Under the pieces are notes generated by a model. It worked only from the letters and a program-made list of their open reading frames with translations, had not been told where the DNA came from and did not search any database. Positions 9,035 to 17,043 of a DNA stretch of 64,000 nt are shown one piece after another. Made by a program: the position numbers and the translations under genes. Source of the stretch: JBMOOG01 sp049324535 (GTDB lineage Bacteria; Pseudomonadota; Alphaproteobacteria; Rhodobacterales; Rhodobacteraceae); NCBI GenBank assembly GCA_049324535.1, contig JBMOOG010000021.1:1-64000 (forward strand). Direction: 5' to 3'. Position 1 is the stretch's first letter, and each line of letters opens with the position of its first letter.

Positions 9035-10554
9035 CAGGCGAACATCCCGTGCAGGAACCAGCGCGGCAGCCCGCCGCGCCCGTCCTCGTGCAGCCCCTCG
9101 CGGTAGAGCCAGAACCGGCGTCCGGTCTCGTCCTCGATCCTGAAGTAGTCGCGCAACCGGGTGCCGGGCCGGTCGTGCCACCATTCCGGCGCGATCCGTT
9201 CGGGCCCCTGATAGCGCGTGACCCGATGCGTGTGGCGCCGCCAGACGAACTGCGCGGGCGGGCCCTCCGGCACGGCGTAAAGCACCTGCACCTCCTCGGG
9301 GCGCTCCAGCAGGCGCACCGGCCGGTCCGCAAGGGTCCGTGGTTCCGGCTCCTGCGGGGCGAGGGGGGCGGTGCGGACCTCGGCCCGCTCGGGAATGTGG
9401 CTGGCGCGGTGGTGCAGCCCGCGGACCGCGTCCGGACCGAAGCGGGATGCCAGCCTGTCCACCAGTTGCGACAGGTCCAGCCTGTGGTCCGGTTCCCCGG
9501 CCAGGTCCGATTGCCGTGCGTCCAGGGCTTCGGTCTCCTGCGCCTCGATCGCGATCAGGTCGAAGCCGAAGCCGGGATCGATCCGCTCCAGCCGGTCGCG
9601 GAACAGGAAGGCCAGATGCGCGGCATCGCGGCTGGGCGCGGCGGTCGTGGCGGCGATCCAGCGCATTTCGCCATCGGTGCGCCAGACCGAAAGCGTCAGG
9701 CGCCGCGCGCCCCGGCCGGCGCGGGCAAGCTGGGCGCAGAGCTCCGCGCAAAGCGCCGGCAGGCAGGGTGCGGGGTCGAGCACCGGCTCGGCCAGGCGGG
9801 CGTCGGCCCGAAAGCGCGGCGGCGCATCCGGCGGCGCCAGCGGCTCGGCCAGCCGTCCGGTCGCCTGATCCAGCCGGATCAGCGGATTGCAGGGCGGCGC
9901 CGCCCGCACGAACCGCCGCGCCAGCGACAGGCGGGGCACGGCCGCCAGCTGGGCGATCGTCTTCAGTCCCAGCCGGTGCAGCAGCAGTTCCGTGTCCGGC
10001 TCCAGCCGCAATGCGGCAACCGGCAGGGGATCCAGATCCCGCGGGTCATGGCAGATCGCCCGGACCGGACCGAACCGCGCCAGCGCCCAGGCCGCCCCGC
10101 GGCCGGGTGCGACGGCCAGCCGCGAGGAAAACCCCAGAAGCGCCAGCCTTGCCTCCATGTCCGCCAGCATCGCGGCCTCGCCCCCCCAGAGGTGGTCCGA
10201 CCCGGTCGTGTCGAGGATCAGCCCGTCGTCGCCATCGGTCGCGGACCACGGGCACCAGCGCCGGACCCAGAGCGCCAGCCGCTCGAGGGCGGCCCGGTCC
10301 GCGGCCGGATCGGCCGGATCGGCCCGCAGCGCAGGGCAGACCGCGCGCATGTCGGCCAGCCGGGCGCCCGTCCGCACCCCGGCCAGACGGGCGGCGCGGT
10401 TGGTGGCGTGAATGACCGGCCCGTGTCCGCCCTCGGTCCAGAGCGCGACCGGCAGGTCATCGGGTGCCGCGTTGCCGGTCCTCTCCGCCTGCCTCTGCCA
10501 GCGCTCCATCGGAAACTGCGGCAAGGAAATCGAGACGATGCGTCGCCCGGTCAT
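9034..10554 (-). CDS. imuB: ImuB, Y-family polymerase-like mutasome adaptor
   Basis: A 506-residue ImuB homologue: a Y-family polymerase fold that lacks catalysis and links DnaE2 to the beta clamp. Where DinB has the metal-binding HVDMDAFF motif this protein has SISLPQFPMERW, so the first catalytic Asp is absent, typical of ImuB. Palm/finger-like regions follow (LDTTGSDHLWGGE, then GLKTIAQLAAVPRLSLARRF as the helix-hairpin-helix). The C-terminal tail (FRIEDETGRRFWLYREGL...) is characteristic of this family. The ATG at 10554 places the start inside imuA by 98 nt and gives the usual N terminus MTGRRIVSISLP. Confidence 0.93.
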   Translation of the reverse strand: MTGRRIVSISLPQFPMERWQRQAERTGNAAPDDLPVALWTEGGHGPVIHATNRAARLAGVRTGARLADMRAVCPALRADPADPAADRAALERLALWVRRWCPWSATDGDDGLILDTTGSDHLWGGEAAMLADMEARLALLGFSSRLAVAPGRGAAWALARFGPVRAICHDPRDLDPLPVAALRLEPDTELLLHRLGLKTIAQLAAVPRLSLARRFVRAAPPCNPLIRLDQATGRLAEPLAPPDAPPRFRADARLAEPVLDPAPCLPALCAELCAQLARAGRGARRLTLSVWRTDGEMRWIAATTAAPSRDAAHLAFLFRDRLERIDPGFGFDLIAIEAQETEALDARQSDLAGEPDHRLDLSQLVDRLASRFGPDAVRGLHHRASHIPERAEVRTAPLAPQEPEPRTLADRPVRLLERPEEVQVLYAVPEGPPAQFVWRRHTHRVTRYQGPERIAPEWWHDRPGTRLRDYFRIEDETGRRFWLYREGLHEDGRGGLPRWFLHGMFA

Positions 10555-11146
10555 GACGGACCACCCACTCGCCGGGACGCCGGTCGCGGCTGCGGAAGAG
10601 TTCGGCGCGCCAGCGCGGGTCGCCCGGCGCGACCGGATCGTCGGGATCCTGGGCCGAGGCCAGCGTGGCGATGCGCCACCGGTCGCGGGCGGCACTCAGC
10701 CCCGCCGAGGCGTTCCGCCGGATCAGCCAGCAGGACACACCGGAGGCCGCCGCCCGCAGCGCCAGCCGCTTGGTGGCGGTGAAGTCGAGAGCGGGCGGTT
10801 CGCCCCAGATCTCGACCACGACCGCCGAAAGCGCCGGACAGCGCGTGCCGTCCTCGGCCGCGATCAGCGCATCGCGGGGGTGCGACAGGTTCAGAACCAG
10901 GATGGGGCCGGGCAGGCCGAGACCGGGGCGATAGGGCTGCCCCGATTCCCGGCGCGACAGCCGGTCCTGAATCCAGAGCACCGGCCCCGGCCTGCGACCG
11001 AGGTGCGACAGGACGAAGGCCGTCGCCGCGGCCTCTGCCCCGGCTGCGGGCAGAAGCTCGGACAGGGACGTCCGCGGCGGCGCCCCCTCTGGCGGGTGGG
11101 GTGCCGGCGGCGGTTCTGTCCTCGGGAATGCACGGATCCGCGACAT
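10457..11146 (-). CDS. imuA: ImuA, SOS mutasome RecA/SulA-like protein
   Basis: A 229-residue ImuA-family protein, first in the SOS-induced imuA-imuB-dnaE2 cassette. The family is RecA-like and assists damage-tolerant synthesis by ImuB and DnaE2; its exact biochemical role is unsettled. Visible landmarks are ELLPAAGAEAAATAFVLSHL near residue 30, VLWIQDRLSRRESGQPY, and CWLIRRNASAGLSAARDRWR. The start at 11146 lies 26 bp downstream of a LexA box and about 37 nt from the predicted transcript start. Its last 98 nt overlap the beginning of imuB in another frame, suggesting coupled translation. Confidence 0.9.
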   Translation of the reverse strand: MSRIRAFPRTEPPPAPHPPEGAPPRTSLSELLPAAGAEAAATAFVLSHLGRRPGPVLWIQDRLSRRESGQPYRPGLGLPGPILVLNLSHPRDALIAAEDGTRCPALSAVVVEIWGEPPALDFTATKRLALRAAASGVSCWLIRRNASAGLSAARDRWRIATLASAQDPDDPVAPGDPRWRAELFRSRDRRPGEWVVRHDRATHRLDFLAAVSDGALAEAGGEDRQRGTR

Positions 11147-11171
11147 GGGGCACGAGTGATTCCGGCCATAA

Positions 11172-11218
11172 GTTCATGCTTTGTTCTATTTTATACCCCG
11201 CGGCTTCTGCCCGGACAA
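11172..11218 (-). promoter_or_regulatory. SOS promoter of imuA-imuB-dnaE2 with LexA box
   Basis: On the minus strand TTGTCC (11218-11213) and TATAAA (11195-11190) are separated by 17 bp. Immediately downstream lies GAAC-N7-GAAC (GTTCATGCTTTGTTC read on the plus strand, 11172-11186), which is exactly the alphaproteobacterial LexA box. It would cover the predicted start point near 11183, so bound LexA would block initiation. The imuA ATG at 11146 is 26 bp further on. Confidence 0.85.
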
Positions 11219-11424
11219 GGCTGGAATCCCGGGGCCGGTGGGGAACGAAACCACAGGATTTCAAGGCAATGGCGCGCCCGGACGTCACCGTCCCCGCCCG
11301 TCTTGCCCGAGTCGGGGGCAGGGGTTGGGCCGGGGACCGGCGGCACCGCCGGCACTGGCCCGGGAAGGCGTGCAGGGATATGTCCTTTCGAAAACAGCGC
11401 TTGCCTTTTCCGAGCGCGATCTGC

Positions 11425-11446
11425 GATATGTTCATCCGGACATATC
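11425..11446. promoter_or_regulatory. Candidate operator upstream of modA
   Basis: A perfect inverted repeat GATATGT (11425-11431) and ACATATC (11440-11446) with an 8-bp spacer lies 15 bp before the modA ATG. A related half-site ATATGTCC occurs at 11378-11385. A weak promoter TTGCCT (11401-11406) with GATATG (11425-11430) at 18-bp spacing would overlap the left arm. A molybdate-responsive ModE-type repressor is the obvious candidate, but the repeat does not match the ModE consensus closely enough for certainty. The rest of the 315-bp gap from 11147 holds the imuA promoter and a GC-rich stem-prone stretch near 11328-11363. Confidence 0.5.
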
Positions 11447-11461
11447 ATCAGGGATCCCGAC

Positions 11462-12226
11462 ATGGTCCGTCGCCGCACGCCCTTCGCCGCCTTTGCCGCG
11501 ACCGTCGCCCTTGCCGCCACGCCCGCCGCGGCCGAAGAGGTGGTGGTCTTCGCCACCGCCTCGCTGAAGACCGCGCTCGACGCGGTCGCCGCCGACTTCC
11601 AGGCCGCCACCGGCACGAGCGTGATCATCAGCTACGCGGGCTCGAACACCCTGGCCCGGCAGATCATCGAGGGCGCGCCAGCCGACATCTTCCTCTCGGC
11701 CGCTCCGAACTGGATGGACGCGGTGGAGAAGGCGGGGTTGGTGGCCGACGGCACGCGCAGGGACATGTTCGGCAACACGCTGGTGCTGATCGGGCAGGCC
11801 GGGACCGCGCCGGTCGCCATCGGGCGGGACCTCGACCTCGCGGGCCTTCTGGGCGGTGGCAAGCTGGCCATGGCGCAGGTGGATGCGGTGCCCGCCGGCC
11901 AGTACGGCAAGGCGGCGCTGGTCTCGCTCGGTCTCTGGGCCTCGGTCGAACCCTCGGTGGCCCAGGCCGACAACGTGCGTGCCGCGCTGGCGCTCGTCTC
12001 GACCGGTGCCGCACCCTACGGCATCGTCTACGCCACCGACGCGGCGGCCGACCCGAACGTGACCATCGTCGGAACCTTCCCCCCTGACAGCCACCCCGCA
12101 ATCGTCTACCCCGGCGCGATGCTGAAGGGCGCAACCGATGCGGCAGACCGGGCCTTCTTCGAGGCGATCACCTCGGACGCGGGCGACGCAGTCTTTGCCG
12201 GACAGGGGTTCCGGATCCTGAACTGA
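11462..12226 (+). CDS. modA: Molybdate ABC transporter substrate-binding protein
   Basis: A 254-residue periplasmic molybdate/tungstate-binding protein. Residues 1-24 form a Sec signal peptide ending PAAA-EE. The mature protein opens VVVFATASLKTALDAVAADF, the ModA hallmark in which TASL contacts the oxyanion, followed by SYAGSNTLARQI and GAPADIFLSA. The end of the family core is also present (STGAAPYGIVYATDAAAD and AIVYPGAML). The ATG at 11462 gives the signal peptide directly. modB starts 22 bp after the stop and modC overlaps modB, so the three form one operon for molybdenum uptake. Confidence 0.95.
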   Translation: MVRRRTPFAAFAATVALAATPAAAEEVVVFATASLKTALDAVAADFQAATGTSVIISYAGSNTLARQIIEGAPADIFLSAAPNWMDAVEKAGLVADGTRRDMFGNTLVLIGQAGTAPVAIGRDLDLAGLLGGGKLAMAQVDAVPAGQYGKAALVSLGLWASVEPSVAQADNVRAALALVSTGAAPYGIVYATDAAADPNVTIVGTFPPDSHPAIVYPGAMLKGATDAADRAFFEAITSDAGDAVFAGQGFRILN

Positions 12227-12248
12227 TCGAAGAGACGAGGAGCGCCGT

Positions 12249-12947
12249 TTGACTGACTGGCTTTCGCCCGAGGAATGGCGTGCTGTCGCGCTGTCGCTCA
12301 AGGTGTCCTTCTGGGCGGTGCTGGTCAGCCTCCCCTTCGGAATCCTCGTCGCCTATGCGCTGGCCCGCGGGCGCTTCTGGGGCCGGCAGATCCTGAACGG
12401 CCTCGTCCATCTGCCGCTGATCCTTCCGCCCGTCGTCACCGGCTATCTGCTGCTGCTGACCTTCGGTCGCCGGGGCGGCGTGGGCCAGTTCCTCGAGCAG
12501 TGGTTCGGGATCGTCTTCGCCTTCCGCTGGACCGGTGCCGCGCTTGCGGCGGGCATCATGGCCTTTCCCTTGATGGTCCGCGCCATCCGGCTCGCCATCG
12601 AGGCCGTGGACCCCAAGCTCGAGGAGGCGGCCGGGACGCTTGGCGCCTCGCCGGTCTGGGTGTTCCTGACCATGACGCTGCCGCTCATCCTTCCGGGGAT
12701 CCTCGCCGGGACGATCCTGGCCTTCGCCAAGGCGATGGGCGAGTTCGGCGCCACCATCACCTTCGTGTCGAACATCCCGGGCGAGACGCAGACCCTGCCC
12801 ACGGCGATCTACAGCCTCCTGCAGGTGCCGGGAGGCGAGGCGCAGGCCCGGCGCCTCGTTCTGGTGGCCATCGCCATCGCCATGGCGGCGCTTCTTCTGT
12901 CGGAGTGGGTCGCCCGCAGGGTCGCCCGCCGGATCGGGGGCGCGTGA
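12249..12947 (+). CDS. modB: Molybdate ABC transporter permease
   Basis: A 232-residue inner-membrane permease with about five to six hydrophobic helices. The cytoplasmic coupling EAA motif reads EEAAGTLGASPVWVFLTMTLPL (about residues 130-150), with the conserved Gly. The C-terminal segment AFAKAMGEFGATITFVSNIP is typical of ModB. The start is TTG at 12249, with GAGACGAGGAG 8-12 nt upstream, because no ATG gives a full first helix. Its TGA shares one base with the modC ATG (TGATG), indicating coupled translation. Confidence 0.94.
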   Translation: MTDWLSPEEWRAVALSLKVSFWAVLVSLPFGILVAYALARGRFWGRQILNGLVHLPLILPPVVTGYLLLLTFGRRGGVGQFLEQWFGIVFAFRWTGAALAAGIMAFPLMVRAIRLAIEAVDPKLEEAAGTLGASPVWVFLTMTLPLILPGILAGTILAFAKAMGEFGATITFVSNIPGETQTLPTAIYSLLQVPGGEAQARRLVLVAIAIAMAALLLSEWVARRVARRIGGA

Positions 12948-14041
12948 TGCTTCAGGTGGCTCTGTCCCATGACTTCGGCACCTTCCGGCTGGACGTCGAT
13001 TTCGAGGCCCCGCCCGGCATCACCGCGCTCTTCGGGCGGTCAGGGTCGGGAAAGACCAGCATCGTCAACGCGGTCGCGGGCCTGCTGCGGCCGGATCGCG
13101 GCCGCGTCGCGATCGACGGATGGACCCTTCTCGACACAGGGACGGGGATATTCCGGCCACCGCACCGGCGGCGGCTGGGCTGCATCTTCCAGGAGGGCCG
13201 GCTGTTCCCGCACCTGACCGTGCGCCAGAACCTGCTCTATGGCCGCTGGTTCGCGCCGCGACGATCCCCGCAGGAGGACATCGGGCGCGTGGTCGAGATC
13301 CTGGGCATCGGGCACCTGCTGGCGCGTCGCCCCGGCGGTCTGTCGGGTGGGGAACGCCAGCGGGTGGCGATCGGCCGGGCGCTTCTGGCCGCGCCGCGGC
13401 TCATTCTGGCGGACGAGCCGCTGTCGGCGCTGGACGAGCCGCGCAAGGCGGAGATCCTGCCCTATTTCGAGCGCCTGCGCGACGAGGTCCGGGTGCCGAT
13501 CCTCTATGTCAGCCACTCGCCGGCCGAGGTGGCGCGGGTCGCGACCACGGTGGTCGCGCTGGACGCGGGACGCATCGCCCGGATCGGCTCGGCCGCCGAG
13601 GTGCTGGGCGATCCGCTCCTCGTCCCCATGGGGGTGCGCTCGGCGGGCGCGGTGATCGGGGCGCGGCTCGTGCGCCAGCACGCCGACGGGCTTTCGGAAC
13701 TCGACGCCGGCGGCATCCGGCTGTTCCTGCCGCGCGTCGCGGCGGCGCCGGGCGCGACGATCCGGCTGCGCATCGCGGCCCATGACGTGATCCTGTCGCG
13801 CGATCGGCCCTCGGGCCTTTCGGCGCTGAACATCCTGCCGGGAACGGTCGAGACCCTGCACGCGGGCGACGGCCCCGGGGCCATGGTCCGCATCGCCACC
13901 GCGGCGGGGCCGGTCCTTGCCCGCATCACCCGCCGGTCGGCCGAGGCGCTGGGCCTCGCGCCCGGCGTCGCGGTTCATGCCGTGGTCAAGACGGTCGCAC
14001 CGGCCCCCGAGGACGTGGGCGCGGCGCCGAACGCCGGATGA
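12947..14041 (+). CDS. modC: Molybdate ABC transporter ATP-binding protein
   Basis: A 364-residue ModC ATPase. Walker A is FGRSGSGKTS near residue 32, the ABC signature is LSGGERQRVAIGRALL, Walker B is LILADEPLSALDEP, and the switch His is in LYVSHSPAEV. After residue about 230 comes a C-terminal molybdate-binding-like (Mop/TOBE) domain (GLSALNILPGTVETL...), which can bind oxyanion and modulate activity. The length fits single-Mop ModC proteins. The start is fixed by the one-base overlap with modB. Confidence 0.95.
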   Translation: MLQVALSHDFGTFRLDVDFEAPPGITALFGRSGSGKTSIVNAVAGLLRPDRGRVAIDGWTLLDTGTGIFRPPHRRRLGCIFQEGRLFPHLTVRQNLLYGRWFAPRRSPQEDIGRVVEILGIGHLLARRPGGLSGGERQRVAIGRALLAAPRLILADEPLSALDEPRKAEILPYFERLRDEVRVPILYVSHSPAEVARVATTVVALDAGRIARIGSAAEVLGDPLLVPMGVRSAGAVIGARLVRQHADGLSELDAGGIRLFLPRVAAAPGATIRLRIAAHDVILSRDRPSGLSALNILPGTVETLHAGDGPGAMVRIATAAGPVLARITRRSAEALGLAPGVAVHAVVKTVAPAPEDVGAAPNAG

Positions 14042-14123
14042 CCGCCGCCCGCGCACGAAGCGGGCTTCCCGTCCGCGGCGGAACGTGGCATCGACGGCGG
14101 GTCACTGCCCGAGGAGGAACGCC

Positions 14124-14963
14124 ATGAAACTCGTCCGCTACGGCGCGCGCGGCGCCGAGAAGCCCGGTCTGATCGACGCCGGGGGCCGCCTGCGCGACCT
14201 CTCGGCCCATGTCCCGGACATCGACGGGCGCTGCCTCGCCGACCTCGCCGCGCTGCGTTCCGTCGATCCGGCCGGCCTGCCGCTGGTCGAGGGCCAGCCG
14301 CGGCTGGGCGCCTGCGTGGGCGGTATTGGCAAGTTCATCTGCATCGGTCTCAACTACTCGGACCACGCCGCCGAAAGCGGCATGGCGGTGCCGCCCGAGC
14401 CGGTGATCTTCGCCAAGTTCACCTCGGCCGTCTGCGGCCCGAACGATCCGATCCTCATCCCGCGCGGGTCGCAGAAGACCGACTGGGAGGTCGAGCTGGC
14501 CTTCGTCATCGGCAAGGCCGGGAAATACATCCCCGAGGACCGGGCGATGGACCATGTCGCCGGCTACTGCGTCTGCAACGATGTCTCGGAGCGCGCCTTC
14601 CAGACCGAGCGCTCGGGCCAATGGTCCAAGGGCAAGTCGTCGGACAACTTCGGCCCGCTCGGTCCCTGGCTGGTGACGGCGGACGAGGTCGCGGACCCGG
14701 GCGATCTGCGCATGTGGCTGACCGTCAACGGCCAGACCATGCAATCGGGGACGACGGCGACGATGGTCTACAAGGTCCCGTTCCTGGTGTCCTACCTGTC
14801 GCAGTTCTTCACGCTGAACCCGGGGGACGTGATCTCGACCGGCACGCCTCCGGGCGTGGGCATGGGGATGAAGCCGCCGCGCTACCTGAAGGCGGGCGAT
14901 GTGGTCGAGCTTGGCATCGACGGGCTGGGCAGCCAGCGGCAGGTGTGCCAGGACGACGCGTGA
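14124..14963 (+). CDS. Fumarylacetoacetate hydrolase (FAH)-family protein
   Basis: A 279-residue FAH-superfamily enzyme acting on a 2-oxo acid or acylpyruvate-type substrate. The N-terminal cap (MKLVRYGARGAEKPGLIDAG) and catalytic core (GLNYSDHAAE..., KFTSAVCGPNDPI, DWEVELAFVIG, YCVCNDVSERAFQ, STGTPPGVGMGMKPP) are all conserved, including the DxExE-type metal ligands (EVELAFVIG region). Members of this length are often annotated as ureidoglycolate lyase or 2,4-diketo-3-deoxy-L-fuconate hydrolase; no pathway neighbour decides between these. GAGGAGGA precedes the ATG by 6 nt. It lies 82 bp after modC and is probably transcribed separately. Confidence 0.85.
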   Translation: MKLVRYGARGAEKPGLIDAGGRLRDLSAHVPDIDGRCLADLAALRSVDPAGLPLVEGQPRLGACVGGIGKFICIGLNYSDHAAESGMAVPPEPVIFAKFTSAVCGPNDPILIPRGSQKTDWEVELAFVIGKAGKYIPEDRAMDHVAGYCVCNDVSERAFQTERSGQWSKGKSSDNFGPLGPWLVTADEVADPGDLRMWLTVNGQTMQSGTTATMVYKVPFLVSYLSQFFTLNPGDVISTGTPPGVGMGMKPPRYLKAGDVVELGIDGLGSQRQVCQDDA

Positions 14964-15023
14964 GGGCGCGCCGGACCCGGCGGACCCGCGGCGTCCGGGC
15001 CGGCCGCCGGGTGGGGACAGGGC

Positions 15024-16202
15024 ATGGAAGCGGTTGACGTTCTCATCCTCGGGGCCGGGGCGGCCGGGCTCTTCTGCGGGATCGAGGCCGCGCGCCGCGG
15101 GCGGCGGGTGCTGGTGATCGACCACGCCGCCGCGCCGGGCGAGAAGATCCGCATCTCGGGCGGCGGCCGCTGCAACTTCACCAACCGCTCGATCGCGCCC
15201 GAGCGCTTCCTGTCGCAGAACCCGCCCTTTGCCCGCTCGGCGCTGTCGCGCTACACCCCCGAGGACTTCATCGCGCGCCTCGACCGCGCCGGCATCGCCT
15301 GGCATGAGAAGACGCTCGGTCAGCTCTTCTGCGACGGCAGCGCCCGCCAGATCGTCAGCCTGCTGACCGGCGATCTGGCCGAGGCCGGCGGCGGATTGCG
15401 GCTGGGCACCGCCATCACCGGCCTCGACCATGCCGATGGCCGGTTCCGGGTCGAGACCTCGGGCGGGCCGGTCACGGCCGAGAGTCTGGTGGTGGCTACG
15501 GGCGGCAAGTCGATACCAAAGATGGGCGCGACCGGTCTGGGCCATGACATCGCCCGACGGTTCGGTCTTGCTGTGACCGAGACGCGGCCCGCCCTGGTGC
15601 CCCTGACGCTGGCCGACGACGATCGGTCCTGGACGGTGCCGCTGGCCGGCGTGGCGGTGCCGGCGCGGGTCGCCTGCGGCCGCATCGCCTTCGACGAGGC
15701 GCTTCTCTTCACCCATCGCGGCCTCTCCGGGCCCGCGATCCTTCAGATCAGCAGCTACTGGCGCGAGGGCGCGGCGCTGACGGTCGATCTGGCCCGCGGA
15801 CATGACCTGGGCGCGGCGCTGAAGGCGCGGCGCGCCGAGGGCGGGCGCGTGCAGGTGCAGACCGCGCTGGCCCGCCATCTGCCCGATCGGCTTGCGGCAG
15901 TGGTCGCGGCCAGGGCCGGGGTGTCGGGCCTTCTCGCCACCCAGCCCAACGCCGCGCTCGACCGGCTGGCCGGGGCGGTGCACCGCTGGGAGGTCCGGCC
16001 CCAGGGCAGCGAGGGCTACCGCACGGCCGAGGTGACGCTCGGCGGGGTGGACACCCGCGACCTCGATGCGCGCACGATGGAGGCGCGGCGGGTGCCGGGC
16101 CTGCACTTCATCGGCGAATGCGTGGACGTGACCGGATGGCTGGGCGGCTACAACTTCCAGTGGGCCTGGTCGTCGGGATGGGCCGCGGGGCAGGCGGTCT
16201 AG
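15024..16202 (+). CDS. BaiN/HI0933-family FAD-dependent oxidoreductase
   Basis: A 392-residue flavoprotein. The N-terminal dinucleotide motif is VLILGAGAAGLFCGIEAARRG, followed by the family signature KIRISGGGRCNFTN. A second FAD contact is VVATGGKSIPKMGATGLGHDIA, and the C-terminal block GLHFIGECVDVTGWLGGYNF closes the FAD site. Family members are annotated as aminoacetone oxidase-like or BaiN/RdsA; the physiological substrate is uncertain. The stop overlaps the convergent kdsA stop by 4 bp. Confidence 0.85.
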   Translation: MEAVDVLILGAGAAGLFCGIEAARRGRRVLVIDHAAAPGEKIRISGGGRCNFTNRSIAPERFLSQNPPFARSALSRYTPEDFIARLDRAGIAWHEKTLGQLFCDGSARQIVSLLTGDLAEAGGGLRLGTAITGLDHADGRFRVETSGGPVTAESLVVATGGKSIPKMGATGLGHDIARRFGLAVTETRPALVPLTLADDDRSWTVPLAGVAVPARVACGRIAFDEALLFTHRGLSGPAILQISSYWREGAALTVDLARGHDLGAALKARRAEGGRVQVQTALARHLPDRLAAVVAARAGVSGLLATQPNAALDRLAGAVHRWEVRPQGSEGYRTAEVTLGGVDTRDLDARTMEARRVPGLHFIGECVDVTGWLGGYNFQWAWSSGWAAGQAV

Positions 16203-17032
16203 ATCACCACCGGGTCGGCCTTCGCGATGCGGTCGATCTGCATCAGCGTCGCGACCAGCCGGCCCATGTCCGAAAGCCGCACCATGTTCGGTCCGTCCGA
16301 GGGCGCCCGGTCGGGGTCTTCGTGCGTCTCGATGAAGACGCCCGCGATCCCGAGGCTGACCGCCGCGCGCGCCATGACCGGGGCGAACTCGCGCTGGCCT
16401 CCGGTGGCCCCGCCAAGGCCCCCCGGCTGCTGCACGGAATGGGTCGCGTCCATGATGACCGGGTATCCCCCCTTGGCCATGATCGGCAGCGACCGCATGT
16501 CCGCAACCAGCGCGTTGTAGCCGAAGCTCACGCCGCGCTCGGTCTGCAGGATGCGCCGGTTGCCGGTGCTTTCCACCTTGGCCACGACATTGGCCATGTC
16601 CCAGGGCGCGAGGAACTGGCCCTTCTTGATGTTGACCGCCGCGCCCGTCTCTCCGGCAGCGATCAGCAGGTCGGTCTGGCGGCAGAGGAAGGCCGGTATC
16701 TGGATCACGTCCACCACGGCCGCGGCCGTGCGGGCCTGGTCGGCATCGTGGATGTCGGTCAGCACCGGCAGGCCGAGCCGCGCCCGCACCTCCGACAGGA
16801 TCCTCAGCCCGGCGTCGATGCCAAGGCCGCGCTTGCCCGACAGCGACGTGCGGTTGGCCTTGTCGTAGCTCGCCTTGAACACGTATTGCGCCCCGGCCGC
16901 GGCGCAGACCCCGGCCATCGTCTCGGCGATCATCAGCGCGTGGTCGAGGCTTTCGAGCTGGCACGGTCCCGCGATCACGGTCAGCGGACGGTCGTTTCCG
17001 ACGGTCAGCCCGCCGATGGTCACATGCGTCAT
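16199..17032 (-). CDS. kdsA: 3-deoxy-8-phosphooctulonate synthase (Kdo8P synthase)
   Basis: A 277-residue Kdo8P synthase condensing PEP with arabinose 5-phosphate on the way to Kdo. Motifs include IAGPCQLES (Cys24), YVFKASYDKANRTS, VIQIPAFLCRQTDLL, NIKKGQFLAP and IMDATHSVQQPGG. Cys24 replaces the Asn of the E. coli enzyme, placing it in the metal-dependent class, with the His in DATHSVQ and acidic residues in GVFIETHEDPDRAPSDGPN completing the site. It lies 11 bp behind the KpsE-like gene, so it is probably co-transcribed with capsule export functions. Whether it serves lipopolysaccharide, a capsular Kdo linker or both is inferred, not shown. Confidence 0.95.
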   Translation of the reverse strand: MTHVTIGGLTVGNDRPLTVIAGPCQLESLDHALMIAETMAGVCAAAGAQYVFKASYDKANRTSLSGKRGLGIDAGLRILSEVRARLGLPVLTDIHDADQARTAAAVVDVIQIPAFLCRQTDLLIAAGETGAAVNIKKGQFLAPWDMANVVAKVESTGNRRILQTERGVSFGYNALVADMRSLPIMAKGGYPVIMDATHSVQQPGGLGGATGGQREFAPVMARAAVSLGIAGVFIETHEDPDRAPSDGPNMVRLSDMGRLVATLMQIDRIAKADPVVI

Positions 17033-17043
17033 GGCCCAGGTCC

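Noticed and set aside
9035..9751. Upstream extension of dnaE2 by more than 230 residues
   Set aside because: The extension is out-of-frame imuB sequence; the PHP domain begins after the ATG at 9034, which overlaps the imuB stop.
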